41,315 nucleotides of DNA from Oscillospiraceae bacterium. GTDB lineage: Bacteria > Bacillota > Clostridia > Oscillospirales > Acutalibacteraceae. The position numbers and the translations under genes are program-made. Position 1 is the first letter of the stretch, and each line of letters opens with the position of its first letter. This document shows positions 1-7,335 of the stretch, in pieces. The DNA is taken from contig SVPY01000025.1 of assembly GCA_015065615.1 (NCBI GenBank), forward strand, positions 1 to 41,315, given 5' to 3'. The notes under the pieces are model-generated. The model searched no databases, was not told the origin of the DNA, and worked only from the letters and a program-made list of their open reading frames with translations.

Positions 1-1
1 A

Positions 2-364
2 AGAACATCAAAAAAAACAATGGCTATTTTCGAAGAAATGGCAGCCAGCACCAACTACGCACCTTTCATCCTTTCGAAGCTTGCCATTTCGCTATCCATT
101 AAGAGCGGAACCCCTTTGCAGGAACCCGATTTTAAAACTGATACTTTTGGTTTGGAACTAAATCGCCAAACAATAACCGGTGAATGGGACGAGCTGTATA
201 AAGGGCTTGTTGAAATGTTCGAAGGACGGCATATTAGCGACGATGACTATTTTCAAAAGTATTTAAAGGCGCATTTGGACCGCGGAGCCCGATTGCTTTA
301 TAGCGAATTCAAGTATAATAATGATTTTATACTCAGCTTATTAAGTGAAAAGTCAGGTATATAA
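2..364 (+). CDS. dndE: DndE, DNA sulfur modification protein (5'-truncated by window edge)
   Basis: The frame is open from the first bases, and residues RTSKK precede the first ATG (position 20), so the real start lies outside the window. The visible 120 residues match the DndE family: an N-terminal Lys/Thr-rich segment, a helix with APFILSKLAISLSI, a central GEWDELYKGL (the usual G-E-[YW]-D pattern) and a C-terminal HLDRGARLL. Full DndE proteins are about 110-130 residues, so little is missing. In known Dnd systems DndE works with DndC and DndD to put phosphorothioates into the DNA backbone; dndBCD should lie just upstream. The stop is 14 nt before the next gene. Recognised from family memory, not from a search. 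Confidence 0.8.
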   Translation, partial: RTSKKTMAIFEEMAASTNYAPFILSKLAISLSIKSGTPLQEPDFKTDTFGLELNRQTITGEWDELYKGLVEMFEGRHISDDDYFQKYLKAHLDRGARLLYSEFKYNNDFILSLLSEKSGI

Positions 365-378
365 GCGGGAGGTGTACT

Positions 379-960
379 ATGGCAAATAAAGCTCAAAAAT
401 TGTTGTTTAATCTTTCTACCATGTCTCCTTTGGTATTGATTTTTGCCATAGTGTACTGGTTAGAAAAAGATGTTAAACTGTTTTCAGAACAAGAAGACAA
501 AATCCAAATTAACGTCACCGCAGTTGCGTTGATAATGTTTATATCAATAAGCGTAGCCTTTTCCTTTTATAGTAGCTGGTTTGTGAGGGCATGTAATAAA
601 AAGCTGGAGCGAATTCCAATTGGTGTTGATGGTGTCGTACCTAATGACACTTGGGTAATAGTAGTTCTGCTGTCTTATGCTCTTCCTGCTGCAGGAGTTG
701 TTTTCAAGGAACTCAATATATACATCAGCATAGTCGTTATATTGTTATGGATATTATTTCTTGCTCTAAGCAACACAATATTACCTAACCCAATTTTAAT
801 GCTACAGGGATATCACTTTTACAAAATAACAACTGTTGATGGAAGCAGCGATATCATCTTACTTTCAAGGCGGAAAAGTATCCAAAATCGCAGTGCCGTA
901 AATACGGTAATGATTGCATTTCATTATTTGGCTATAGAGGGAGAAAATGCAGATGTTTAA
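379..960 (+). CDS. kwaA: KwaA-like four-helix membrane protein of a Kiwa defence system
   Basis: A 193-residue protein with four predicted membrane helices at about 14-28, 45-68, 91-110 and 113-131, and a polar C-terminal tail. A good ribosome site (GGGAGGTG) precedes the ATG. KwaA proteins are about 200 residues with four membrane spans and are always next to a DUF4868 protein, as here. In published work KwaA forms a membrane assembly that responds to phage-induced envelope change. The 3' end overlaps kwaB, which implies translational coupling. The sequence alone is weakly diagnostic; the call rests on size, topology and the downstream partner. Confidence 0.75.
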   Translation: MANKAQKLLFNLSTMSPLVLIFAIVYWLEKDVKLFSEQEDKIQINVTAVALIMFISISVAFSFYSSWFVRACNKKLERIPIGVDGVVPNDTWVIVVLLSYALPAAGVVFKELNIYISIVVILLWILFLALSNTILPNPILMLQGYHFYKITTVDGSSDIILLSRRKSIQNRSAVNTVMIAFHYLAIEGENADV

Positions 961-1846
961 CAACTGTCCTTTGCTTGCGCTTATCGAAACAAAGAAGAAA
1001 ACCTTTGTTGTAAAACGGATTTGCGAGGATTATGATTCGCAAGTGACTATTGATAAAACTTTTTCGGATGCAGCTGAAACACTAAGAAAAGACAAAACAG
1101 ATGTGGTGTTTGATGGTAAATATACACCACAAAGTGGAGATATGGAGATTTTAAATATTCAGAACTTCACTTTACCTACAGTTATAAGAGAAGCACTGAG
1201 AAATCCACAAGGCCTAGAAATTTATTTTCCAGTGAATGGAGAACTGCCTACAATAAAAGCGTTGTTTGTTGGTAATTATTCATGTGAAAATGGGCAGGAA
1301 CAATACTCTGCAGCTTTTCAGAAATTTCATAACAACCAATACATATCTGCTGCACGACACCATCTGTTTTTTACAGGGGACACTTTTGTAAGAGATACTC
1401 GCGTGGGAATAACGATAGCAACATCTGTTGATTGTGTTATTAGTGATGGAAATTTGTACTTCTCATCGTATCATTACGCAAAACAGATATTTGATTTAAC
1501 CGAGTATTACAGAGAAGCTTCTTTGCAAGATGTACAAGACTTTGTAGATAACGACTTGATATCTATGGAGAATAGCGTTGCTTTTGTTGACGAGGCAGAT
1601 ACCTGGGAGCGAAGGAAAATTGCTTCTATTAACGACTCCGGCATCTTGCAAAGCCATACCGCAAGACAAATAAAATCACTTGCGCAAAAAAGCGGCGTAA
1701 GCATATCTATTTCTGACGGTCATATAGTTCTCCCCACTGACAAAAAGGAACGTCACATTGTTTTAGGATTTTTAGACGAGGAAGTCTATAAAGGAGCTTT
1801 TTCAGAGACGGTTTTTCAAACCAATTCAAAACGAAAAGCGCGGTAA
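953..1846 (+). CDS. kwaB: KwaB-like DUF4868 protein of a Kiwa defence system
   Basis: About 297 residues. The segment from roughly residue 140 to 210 (GDTFVRDTRVGITIATSVDCVISDGNLYFSS, then YAKQIFDL) is typical of the DUF4868 core found in KwaB. The N-terminal third carries the usual beta-rich part. Two ATGs are possible, at 947 and 953. GAGGGAG at 937-943 is 3 nt from the first and 9 nt from the second, so 953 is chosen. The gene overlaps kwaA by a few bases. KwaB is the cytoplasmic, DNA-binding partner of KwaA that limits phage DNA replication and late expression. The family call is fairly sure; activity in this host is inferred. Confidence 0.8.
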   Translation: MFNNCPLLALIETKKKTFVVKRICEDYDSQVTIDKTFSDAAETLRKDKTDVVFDGKYTPQSGDMEILNIQNFTLPTVIREALRNPQGLEIYFPVNGELPTIKALFVGNYSCENGQEQYSAAFQKFHNNQYISAARHHLFFTGDTFVRDTRVGITIATSVDCVISDGNLYFSSYHYAKQIFDLTEYYREASLQDVQDFVDNDLISMENSVAFVDEADTWERRKIASINDSGILQSHTARQIKSLAQKSGVSISISDGHIVLPTDKKERHIVLGFLDEEVYKGAFSETVFQTNSKRKAR

Positions 1847-1878
1847 TCGTACAGATATAAAATATGAGGTAAACCACT

Positions 1879-3855
1879 ATGCGTAATTTGAGATCCTACT
1901 ATTCTGCGTCGATTGCAGAGTTCCTTCAGCAGTCGAGCAGCGAAATAATTGGTATCATCCACTCCAATGATATTTCAGCGGAGACGACGATCCAGCAGAG
2001 CAACACTTGGGAATCTGAGGTGCAGATTCTCAAGGATCAGCTGCGCTCTTTTTCGGATGGTAGGATCATTTTCGAATACACCATCCCCAGAATGGGTAAG
2101 CGTGTAGACGCAGTGGTGCTTTACAAAAATATTGTTTTCCTCTTGGAATTCAAGTGCGGCGATACGGAATACCGCCAGTCTACATACGATCAGGTGTACG
2201 ATTATGCGCTTGATCTGCGTAACTTCCAGAAGGAAAGCCATGACAAACTGTTGGTACCGATCATGGTATCCACCAGAGCGGCAGCAGTCACAAATGTTAT
2301 TCGTGAACGTGATCGCGTAATTGAGCCACTTCGTTGCAACGCTGGCAATATTGCCGATGTGATCAATATGGTCGTTGCACGCTATAATGAACCCGCTTTT
2401 GATTATGTAGCATGGGAGAACTCGGAGTATCTTCCCACTCCTACGATCGTGGAAGCAGCGCAGGCATTGTATCGCGGGCACAACGTTCATGACATTACCC
2501 GTAGTGATGCAGGCGCAGAAAACCTGACGGTTACTACCGATGAGATTAACCGCATCATCGAGCACAGCAAAGCAAATGGCCGAAAATCTATCTGCTTCGT
2601 AACCGGTGTACCCGGTGCTGGTAAAACGTTGGTCGGTTTGAATATTGCCATTCAGCGTTCCGATGCGCAGCAGGGCGAGCACGCAGTATTCCTGTCCGGC
2701 AACTTCCCATTGGTGACGGTGCTGCAGGAAGCGCTAGCTCGTGATAAGGTGGAACAGGAAAAGCAGCGTGGTAATCGTGTTTCTAAAACGGATGCACTTC
2801 GCAGTACATCTGCGTTTATACAAATCATTCACAAGTACCGCGATTCTTTCGTTGGCAACAGCAATATCCCGCCGGAGCGTGTCGCCATCTTCGATGAAGC
2901 GCAGCGCGCATGGACGCAGGATATGATCGAAAAGTTCATGGCTACCAAGAAGGGTGTGTCACCTTTCCCGTATAGCGAGCCGGAGTTTTTGATTAGCACC
3001 ATGGATCGCCATCGGGACTGGGCTGTTGTCATTTGCCTTGTAGGTGGCGGACAGGAAATCAACACCGGTGAGGCCGGTTTGCCTGAATGGTTTGATTCTT
3101 TGCGTCGTGCGTTCCCTGATTGGGACGTTTATATCACTCCTCAGCTCAATGACGATGAGTACCGTCGCGGCAGAAGTTGGAACAGCATGCTGGAGGGACT
3201 TCGCACCTTCGAACGGGACAAGCTTCATCTGGCAACGTCGGTGCGATCTTTCAGAACACCGGATTTGGCAGCATTTGTAAAGGCGGTTCTGGATGCAGAT
3301 ACCACCGAAGCAAAAGCGCTGTATCAGCGTATCAAAGATAAATATCCGATTGTTATCACCCGTGATTTGAACAAAGCGAAAGACTGGGTGCGCGATCACT
3401 GCCAGGGTACCACCCGTTATGGTTTGCTCGCCAGCAGCGGCGCGTTGCGCTTGAAACCGGAAGGCATCTTCGTAAAGAATGAGATTTCGGTAGCCAACTG
3501 GTTCCTGAACGGCAAGGACGATGTCCGTTCCAGTTACATGCTGGAGGATGTGGTGACGGAGTTTGATATTCAGGGATTGGAGCTTGACTATTCTGTTGTC
3601 GCATGGGATGCAGACTATCGTTATGTAGACGGCGAATGGACTTATTACAATTTTGTCGGCAACCGCTGGACCAATGTTAGTTCCGAGGAACGTCGGTTGT
3701 ACTTGAAGAACGCCTACCGAGTACTACTCACCCGCGCTCGTCAGGGCATGGCTATCTTCGTGCCAGCAGGCAGCGACGACGATCATACCCGTAAGCGTGA
3801 ATGGTACGACGGAATTTATGGGTATTTAAAGGAAATTGGTCTACTCTCTATATAA
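1879..3855 (+). CDS. DUF2075-family helicase with N-terminal PD-(D/E)xK-like nuclease domain
   Basis: 658 residues. The N-terminal 180 residues carry a restriction-fold pattern: D77 in VDAVVLY and E90-x-K92 in LLEFKC, followed by a helix with QxxDYALDL. A superfamily 1-like helicase follows, with Walker A GVPGAGKT at 243-250, Walker B IFDEAQ around D339-E340 and a C-terminal LLTRARQGM motif VI. DUF2075 proteins of this build (Schlafen-like helicases) occur often in defence islands. The gene is 33 nt after kwaB and 28 nt before the next gene, so it may share their transcript, but it is not a known Kiwa or ABC-3C subunit. GC content is visibly higher than in the neighbours on both sides, suggesting separate acquisition. 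Confidence 0.8.
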   Translation: MRNLRSYYSASIAEFLQQSSSEIIGIIHSNDISAETTIQQSNTWESEVQILKDQLRSFSDGRIIFEYTIPRMGKRVDAVVLYKNIVFLLEFKCGDTEYRQSTYDQVYDYALDLRNFQKESHDKLLVPIMVSTRAAAVTNVIRERDRVIEPLRCNAGNIADVINMVVARYNEPAFDYVAWENSEYLPTPTIVEAAQALYRGHNVHDITRSDAGAENLTVTTDEINRIIEHSKANGRKSICFVTGVPGAGKTLVGLNIAIQRSDAQQGEHAVFLSGNFPLVTVLQEALARDKVEQEKQRGNRVSKTDALRSTSAFIQIIHKYRDSFVGNSNIPPERVAIFDEAQRAWTQDMIEKFMATKKGVSPFPYSEPEFLISTMDRHRDWAVVICLVGGGQEINTGEAGLPEWFDSLRRAFPDWDVYITPQLNDDEYRRGRSWNSMLEGLRTFERDKLHLATSVRSFRTPDLAAFVKAVLDADTTEAKALYQRIKDKYPIVITRDLNKAKDWVRDHCQGTTRYGLLASSGALRLKPEGIFVKNEISVANWFLNGKDDVRSSYMLEDVVTEFDIQGLELDYSVVAWDADYRYVDGEWTYYNFVGNRWTNVSSEERRLYLKNAYRVLLTRARQGMAIFVPAGSDDDHTRKREWYDGIYGYLKEIGLLSI

Positions 3856-3882
3856 TCAACCATTTATCAAGGGGGTGTGGTT

Positions 3883-4692
3883 TTGGATAAACTGGAATTT
3901 GAGAAATTGTTAGCATTAGACTCATATCTTGTAGAACGAAAAACGCCAACAGAAGCGGAGCATCAACTGTTTTTAAAAGAAGTTGATTTTTATTGCCCGT
4001 TGTGTGGAACCGTGCTGCGCAGTCGCCGCCAGAAAAAGCAGAATAAATTATATGAAATTGCTCATATATATCCCAATCGACCGACGCAGCAACAGTATGA
4101 GACGCTGCTCGGATTAGAGAGAATGGGCGAAAACTGCGAGTCTTTTGAGAACAAGATTGCGCTATGCCTAAATTGTCATAGAACACAAGATTACCACACT
4201 TCTACAGAAGACTATTTGGCTTTGGTGTCCATGAAAAAACAGTTTTTGAAAAGATCTTCGCTTGAAGATATAGCTCATATGAGCAATATAGAAGATGAAT
4301 TGAGCACGGTTATACATGCTTTGGCAACTGTTTCTGAAGAACGTCTGGCTGAACTGAATTATGAGCCTGTACAGATTGCAAAAAAATTCACCTCAAAGGA
4401 AGTCTTGCTAAAAGGGAAAATTACCAGAAATGTGTGCTCGTATTTTCCGCTTGTTAGAGAGCTTTTTGTAAGTATTGAAGGAAAAAATGGTTTTTTAATG
4501 GAAGCGCTAAGCAGCCAGGTAAGAACCTGCTTTTTGAAAATGGCCAGTACCAATACAACAAAAGAGGATATTTTTGAGAAAATAGTTGACTGGATTTACA
4601 TCAACACAGGTAGGATATCCAAAGATGCCAGCGAAATTGTAGCATCTTATTTTGTGCAGACGTGTGAGGTGCTTTATGAAATTTCCAAGTAA
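3883..4692 (+). CDS. HNH endonuclease effector of an ABC-three-component (ABC-3C) system
   Basis: About 269 residues. The N-terminal 105 residues form an HNH domain with zinc ligands C38xxC41 and C95xxC98, H61 in EIAHIYP, N90, and H99 in CLNCHR. The C-terminal half is helical and should be the ABC-3C coupling domain. The start is taken as TTG 3883, 7 nt after GGGGG at 3871-3875; GTG 3877 is too close to that site. The next two genes are the middle component and the ATPase, overlapping by 17 and 11 nt, which makes a tight operon. In this class the ATPase is thought to sense invading nucleic acid and release the effector nuclease. Function is inferred from the family. Confidence 0.75.
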   Translation: MDKLEFEKLLALDSYLVERKTPTEAEHQLFLKEVDFYCPLCGTVLRSRRQKKQNKLYEIAHIYPNRPTQQQYETLLGLERMGENCESFENKIALCLNCHRTQDYHTSTEDYLALVSMKKQFLKRSSLEDIAHMSNIEDELSTVIHALATVSEERLAELNYEPVQIAKKFTSKEVLLKGKITRNVCSYFPLVRELFVSIEGKNGFLMEALSSQVRTCFLKMASTNTTKEDIFEKIVDWIYINTGRISKDASEIVASYFVQTCEVLYEISK

Positions 4693-4903
4693 AATTACAT
4701 CATATAGCGAAAGCACTCTGTGCAAACTACCGGTGCTGTTGAATTGCTTGTCACAGCGTAGGTATACAGTATATTCGCTGTATCAAGAAACTAAAAGCTC
4801 GTTTCGTTCGGTAGAGGAATACTTGGATGCGCTTGACTGTTTGTTTGCGCTTGAAAAGATTGGATTTTTAGAAACAGAGAAGGTGATTTATTGTGTTAAG
4901 TGA
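4676..4903 (+). CDS. ABC-3C middle component (MC6-like small protein)
   Basis: About 75 residues starting MKFPSKITSYSES. GAGGTG lies just before ATG 4676; an open frame reaching back to 4652 would leave no ribosome site. The pattern of a short N-terminal beta segment, an LPVLLNCL helix, and a winged-helix-like end (YLDALDCLFALEKIGFLE) fits the small middle component that links ABC-3C effector and ATPase. It overlaps the HNH gene by 17 nt and the ATPase gene by 11 nt. The small size makes the family call depend strongly on context. Confidence 0.7.
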   Translation: MKFPSKITSYSESTLCKLPVLLNCLSQRRYTVYSLYQETKSSFRSVEEYLDALDCLFALEKIGFLETEKVIYCVK

Positions 4904-6497
4904 GATTCGCTGCAATGCATTTGCTCAAAAAGTAATAAAATTCCAGAACGGATTGAACGTAATTCTTGGTACAGATAGCGGAACCAACTCAATAGGCAAA
5001 TCAACTTTTTTGTTGATAGTTGACTATGCTTTTGGCGGTAAGGCGTATGCCTCTTCCATTGATATACTGCGAAATGTCGAAGAACACGATATTTTCTTCT
5101 CGTTTGTTTTTAACGATGATACACATATTTTTTCCAGAAGCAACACCAATAGTGGTGTGGTTTGGAAATGCAATGCAAAATATGAAAAAATCGAAGAAAT
5201 TACTTTGGATGAATATTGTAACTGGCTAAACAAACAGTACGAAATTAATCTTCCTGCACTTTCATTTCGTGACGCTGTAGGAAGATATATTCGCGTATAT
5301 ACAAAGAAAAATTGCGATGAATTTCATCCGCTTCATTATTTTCCGACAGAAAAATCCGAAAACGCAATTTTTGCATTTTTAAAACTTTGTAATGAATACG
5401 CACCTTTAGAAATAATACAAAAAGAGGCAAAAGCATCAAAAGATGCGCTGGAAGCTTTTAAAAAAGCGCAAAGATTGAAATTCGTTGCAAATATTACTAA
5501 GAAAGAGTATGAAGCGAATATTACTGCGATCGGCAAGTTGCACGAAGAATTGCAAGAGTTGTCAGATGGGTTAGAAAACAATCTGCTCGATGTGAATGCA
5601 GTTGCATCAGAGCACGCAGTATATATAAAGAAGCTCTTATCAAGAGTTAGAAGGGCTCGTAGTTTGATTAAATCCCGATATGATGCCCTTGATGAAAATG
5701 GAGAATATAAATTTTCTGCAACTACAGATAATTTTCAAGAACTTGTACGTTTTTTCCCCGGAGCCAATATTGCAAGAATTGAGGAAATAGAGAATTTCCA
5801 CAAACAGATTTCTTCCATTTTCAAAAAAGAATTAAGTGCGGAACGCAAGAAAATCAAAGAAACTTTAGACGAATATGATGCAATTATTCAGGAACATGAA
5901 TCACAGCTACGAGCGCTTATTACTGATCCCAAACTGTCAAAAATGGTGCTAACTAAACACGCTGACATTCTAAAGCAAATTGAACGGATGCAAAATGAAA
6001 ATGAAGCGTATCTGAAAAAGGAAAAATTGTTAGCACAGTCAAAGGCGGACGCCGACAGATACGATGAAATTAAACTGAAGCAATTCGCTATCACATCGTT
6101 GCGAGTTAACACCGAGATGCAGCGAATTAACGACCTAATATATAACGGGCTGTACCAGGCGCCACAATTGTGCTTCACTAATTCGAGCTATCGCTTTTTT
6201 ACTCCTGATGACACTGGAACGGGCATTGCATACAAAGGGCTGATTGTGTATGATTTAGCAATGCTCACGCTGACAAAATTGCCTATATTGGTTCACGATT
6301 CGGTTATACTTAAACAAATATCCGACGATGCAATAGAACGGATAATGGAATTGTATGCCGGATTCGACAAGCAGGTAATAATTGCACTAGACAAGCAATC
6401 TTCGTATAGCTCAGCGACAGAAAAAACTTTATTGGAAAGAGCTATCCTTATACTGTCGCCCGGCGGTGGGGAATTGTTTGGACGTTCTTGGGGATAA
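4893..6497 (+). CDS. DUF2326-type ATPase of the ABC-3C system
   Basis: 534 residues with a GTG start inside the end of the middle-component gene. Walker A is G30-TNSIGKST-38. A long, charged coiled-coil region fills the middle (about 180-410). Near the C-terminus LPILVHDS takes the place of a classical Walker B, with Asp followed by Ser instead of Glu, as is usual in DUF2326 proteins. It is an SMC/RecN-like ABC ATPase; two copies would pair at the heads around nucleic acid. It is the last gene of the defence run, and no terminator is obvious directly after it. Confidence 0.8.
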   Translation: MLSEIRCNAFAQKVIKFQNGLNVILGTDSGTNSIGKSTFLLIVDYAFGGKAYASSIDILRNVEEHDIFFSFVFNDDTHIFSRSNTNSGVVWKCNAKYEKIEEITLDEYCNWLNKQYEINLPALSFRDAVGRYIRVYTKKNCDEFHPLHYFPTEKSENAIFAFLKLCNEYAPLEIIQKEAKASKDALEAFKKAQRLKFVANITKKEYEANITAIGKLHEELQELSDGLENNLLDVNAVASEHAVYIKKLLSRVRRARSLIKSRYDALDENGEYKFSATTDNFQELVRFFPGANIARIEEIENFHKQISSIFKKELSAERKKIKETLDEYDAIIQEHESQLRALITDPKLSKMVLTKHADILKQIERMQNENEAYLKKEKLLAQSKADADRYDEIKLKQFAITSLRVNTEMQRINDLIYNGLYQAPQLCFTNSSYRFFTPDDTGTGIAYKGLIVYDLAMLTLTKLPILVHDSVILKQISDDAIERIMELYAGFDKQVIIALDKQSSYSSATEKTLLERAILILSPGGGELFGRSWG

Positions 6498-6594
6498 CGA
6501 AATAATTGCTACTTAACTGCTAACAAACCGATTTTCATCTGGATATTGTCGGTGCGTTCTGGTATTGTGTGTCACTGCCAAAGGAGGTGGCGAC

Positions 6595-6891
6595 ATGCGA
6601 AGTATCATAGAAGAACTGTATTACGGCAATATCAGTCCGACGGATCGGGACATCATTAGAGGCGGCAGCTATTCGCATATACTGAATCTGGTGACCCGCA
6701 ACGAAGATGAGCTGATGCAAACGCTGACGCAGGCGCAGCAGGAAACGTTCGAAAAGTTTAAGGACTGCGCGTCGGAGCTGGGTGACAAAAACGAAATGAT
6801 GTCATTCGTGCTGGGCTTCAAGCTGGGGATGCGGTTAGCAGTAGAGGCAATGATCAGTATGGATGACATCACAGAACCAAAAATGACCTAA
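6595..6891 (+). CDS. DUF6809-family small protein
   Basis: 98 residues beginning MRSIIEELYYGNISP, a hallmark start of the DUF6809 family, which is common on clostridial mobile elements. AAAGGAGGTGG directly precedes ATG 6595, so the 10-codon upstream extension from 6565 is not used. The rest is helical (FEKFKDC, FVLGFKLGMRLAVE). No biochemical role is known. A strong terminator follows at 6896-6932, so it is probably the last gene of its unit. Confidence 0.65.
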   Translation: MRSIIEELYYGNISPTDRDIIRGGSYSHILNLVTRNEDELMQTLTQAQQETFEKFKDCASELGDKNEMMSFVLGFKLGMRLAVEAMISMDDITEPKMT

Positions 6892-6895
6892 TAGC

Positions 6896-6932
6896 AACGG
6901 CATCGCAGCAGAAATGTTGCGGTGCCGTTTTT
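6896..6932 (+). terminator. Intrinsic terminator after the DUF6809 gene
   Basis: Arms AACGGCATCGCA and TGCGGTGCCGTT pair over 12 bp with one G-U, followed by TTTTT. It ends transcription coming from the DUF6809 gene and possibly the defence operon. Confidence 0.85.
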
Positions 6933-6936
6933 GCGT

Positions 6937-7041
6937 ACTGGGGTACTGCATCAAACTGTGGTCGTTTTGCGGAACTTTTTCTTATATCTTTTCATACGCG
7001 ACTTTCTTAGAAAAAGAACCAGTAAAGAACAGTACCCCAGT
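6937..7041. repeat. Structured element A of a tandem pair
   Basis: Perfect 12-bp outer inverted repeat (ACTGGGGTACTG at 6937-6948, complement at 7030-7041). Inside it is a second, imperfect stem (GGAACTTTTTCTT with AGAAAAAGAACC, about 6972-7019, broken by an AA/AA internal loop) around a core containing CATACGCGACTTT. Element B downstream has the same inner layout but a different outer stem. Function unknown. Confidence 0.6.
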
Positions 7042-7042
7042 A

Positions 7043-7062
7043 GAAGGGCATTTATGCCCTTC
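7043..7062. repeat. Perfect 9-bp hairpin between elements A and B
   Basis: GAAGGGCAT, loop TT, ATGCCCTTC. It lies exactly between the two structured elements and has no U-run, so it is not a classical terminator. Confidence 0.6.
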
Positions 7063-7079
7063 GGGCGATGGTTTTATAA

Positions 7080-7187
7080 TACTGAACAACTGAGGTAGTC
7101 TGAAACGAATTTAGGGTAACTTTTCCTATATTCCTTCTTACGCGACTTTTATCATAAAAAGAATCAGAAATATTCAGTTGTTCAGTA
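7080..7187. repeat. Structured element B of a tandem pair
   Basis: Perfect 14-bp outer inverted repeat (TACTGAACAACTGA at 7080-7093, complement at 7174-7187). The interior resembles element A: GTAACTTTTCCTATAT, then CTTACGCGACTTTT, then ATAAAAAGAATC. The outer arms share no sequence with those of A, yet each pair is fully self-complementary. The motif TCGCGTATG at about 7200 (inverse of the core CATACGCGA) may mark a further inverted fragment. Confidence 0.6.
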
Positions 7188-7279
7188 AAATATAGTTTTC
7201 TCGCGTATGGCTTTTTATGAAGGGGTGTATAGGGGAAACAAAAAAATATGATATAATCCCCGTAAAGGAGGTGGTGTAT

Positions 7280-7318
7280 ATGATTGTGCGAGGCACTCTT
7301 TGGAATCAAACTAAATAG
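7280..7318 (+). other. Possible 12-codon leader peptide upstream of istA
   Basis: ATG at 7280 is preceded by an excellent AAAGGAGGTGG site and a TATAAT-like box (7252-7257). It encodes MIVRGTLWNQTK and stops just before the istA ribosome site. It could be a real leader peptide, or the first codons of a gene cut by the IS. Confidence 0.3.
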
Positions 7319-7335
7319 AAGGAGGTAAAACACAG

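Noticed and set aside
1975-2682. Long open frame on the minus strand inside the DUF2075 gene
   Set aside because: No ribosome site, no recognisable domain; it mirrors the codons of a clear helicase gene.
6937-7187. CRISPR-like repeat pair
   Set aside because: Only two units with unequal arms, no regular short repeats and no cas genes.
7226-7240. Alternative IS21 left end at TGTATAGGGGAAAC
   Set aside because: It matches the right end TGTGGGAAAC only if four bases are skipped, and it would place the promoter and leader inside the element; kept only as a possibility.
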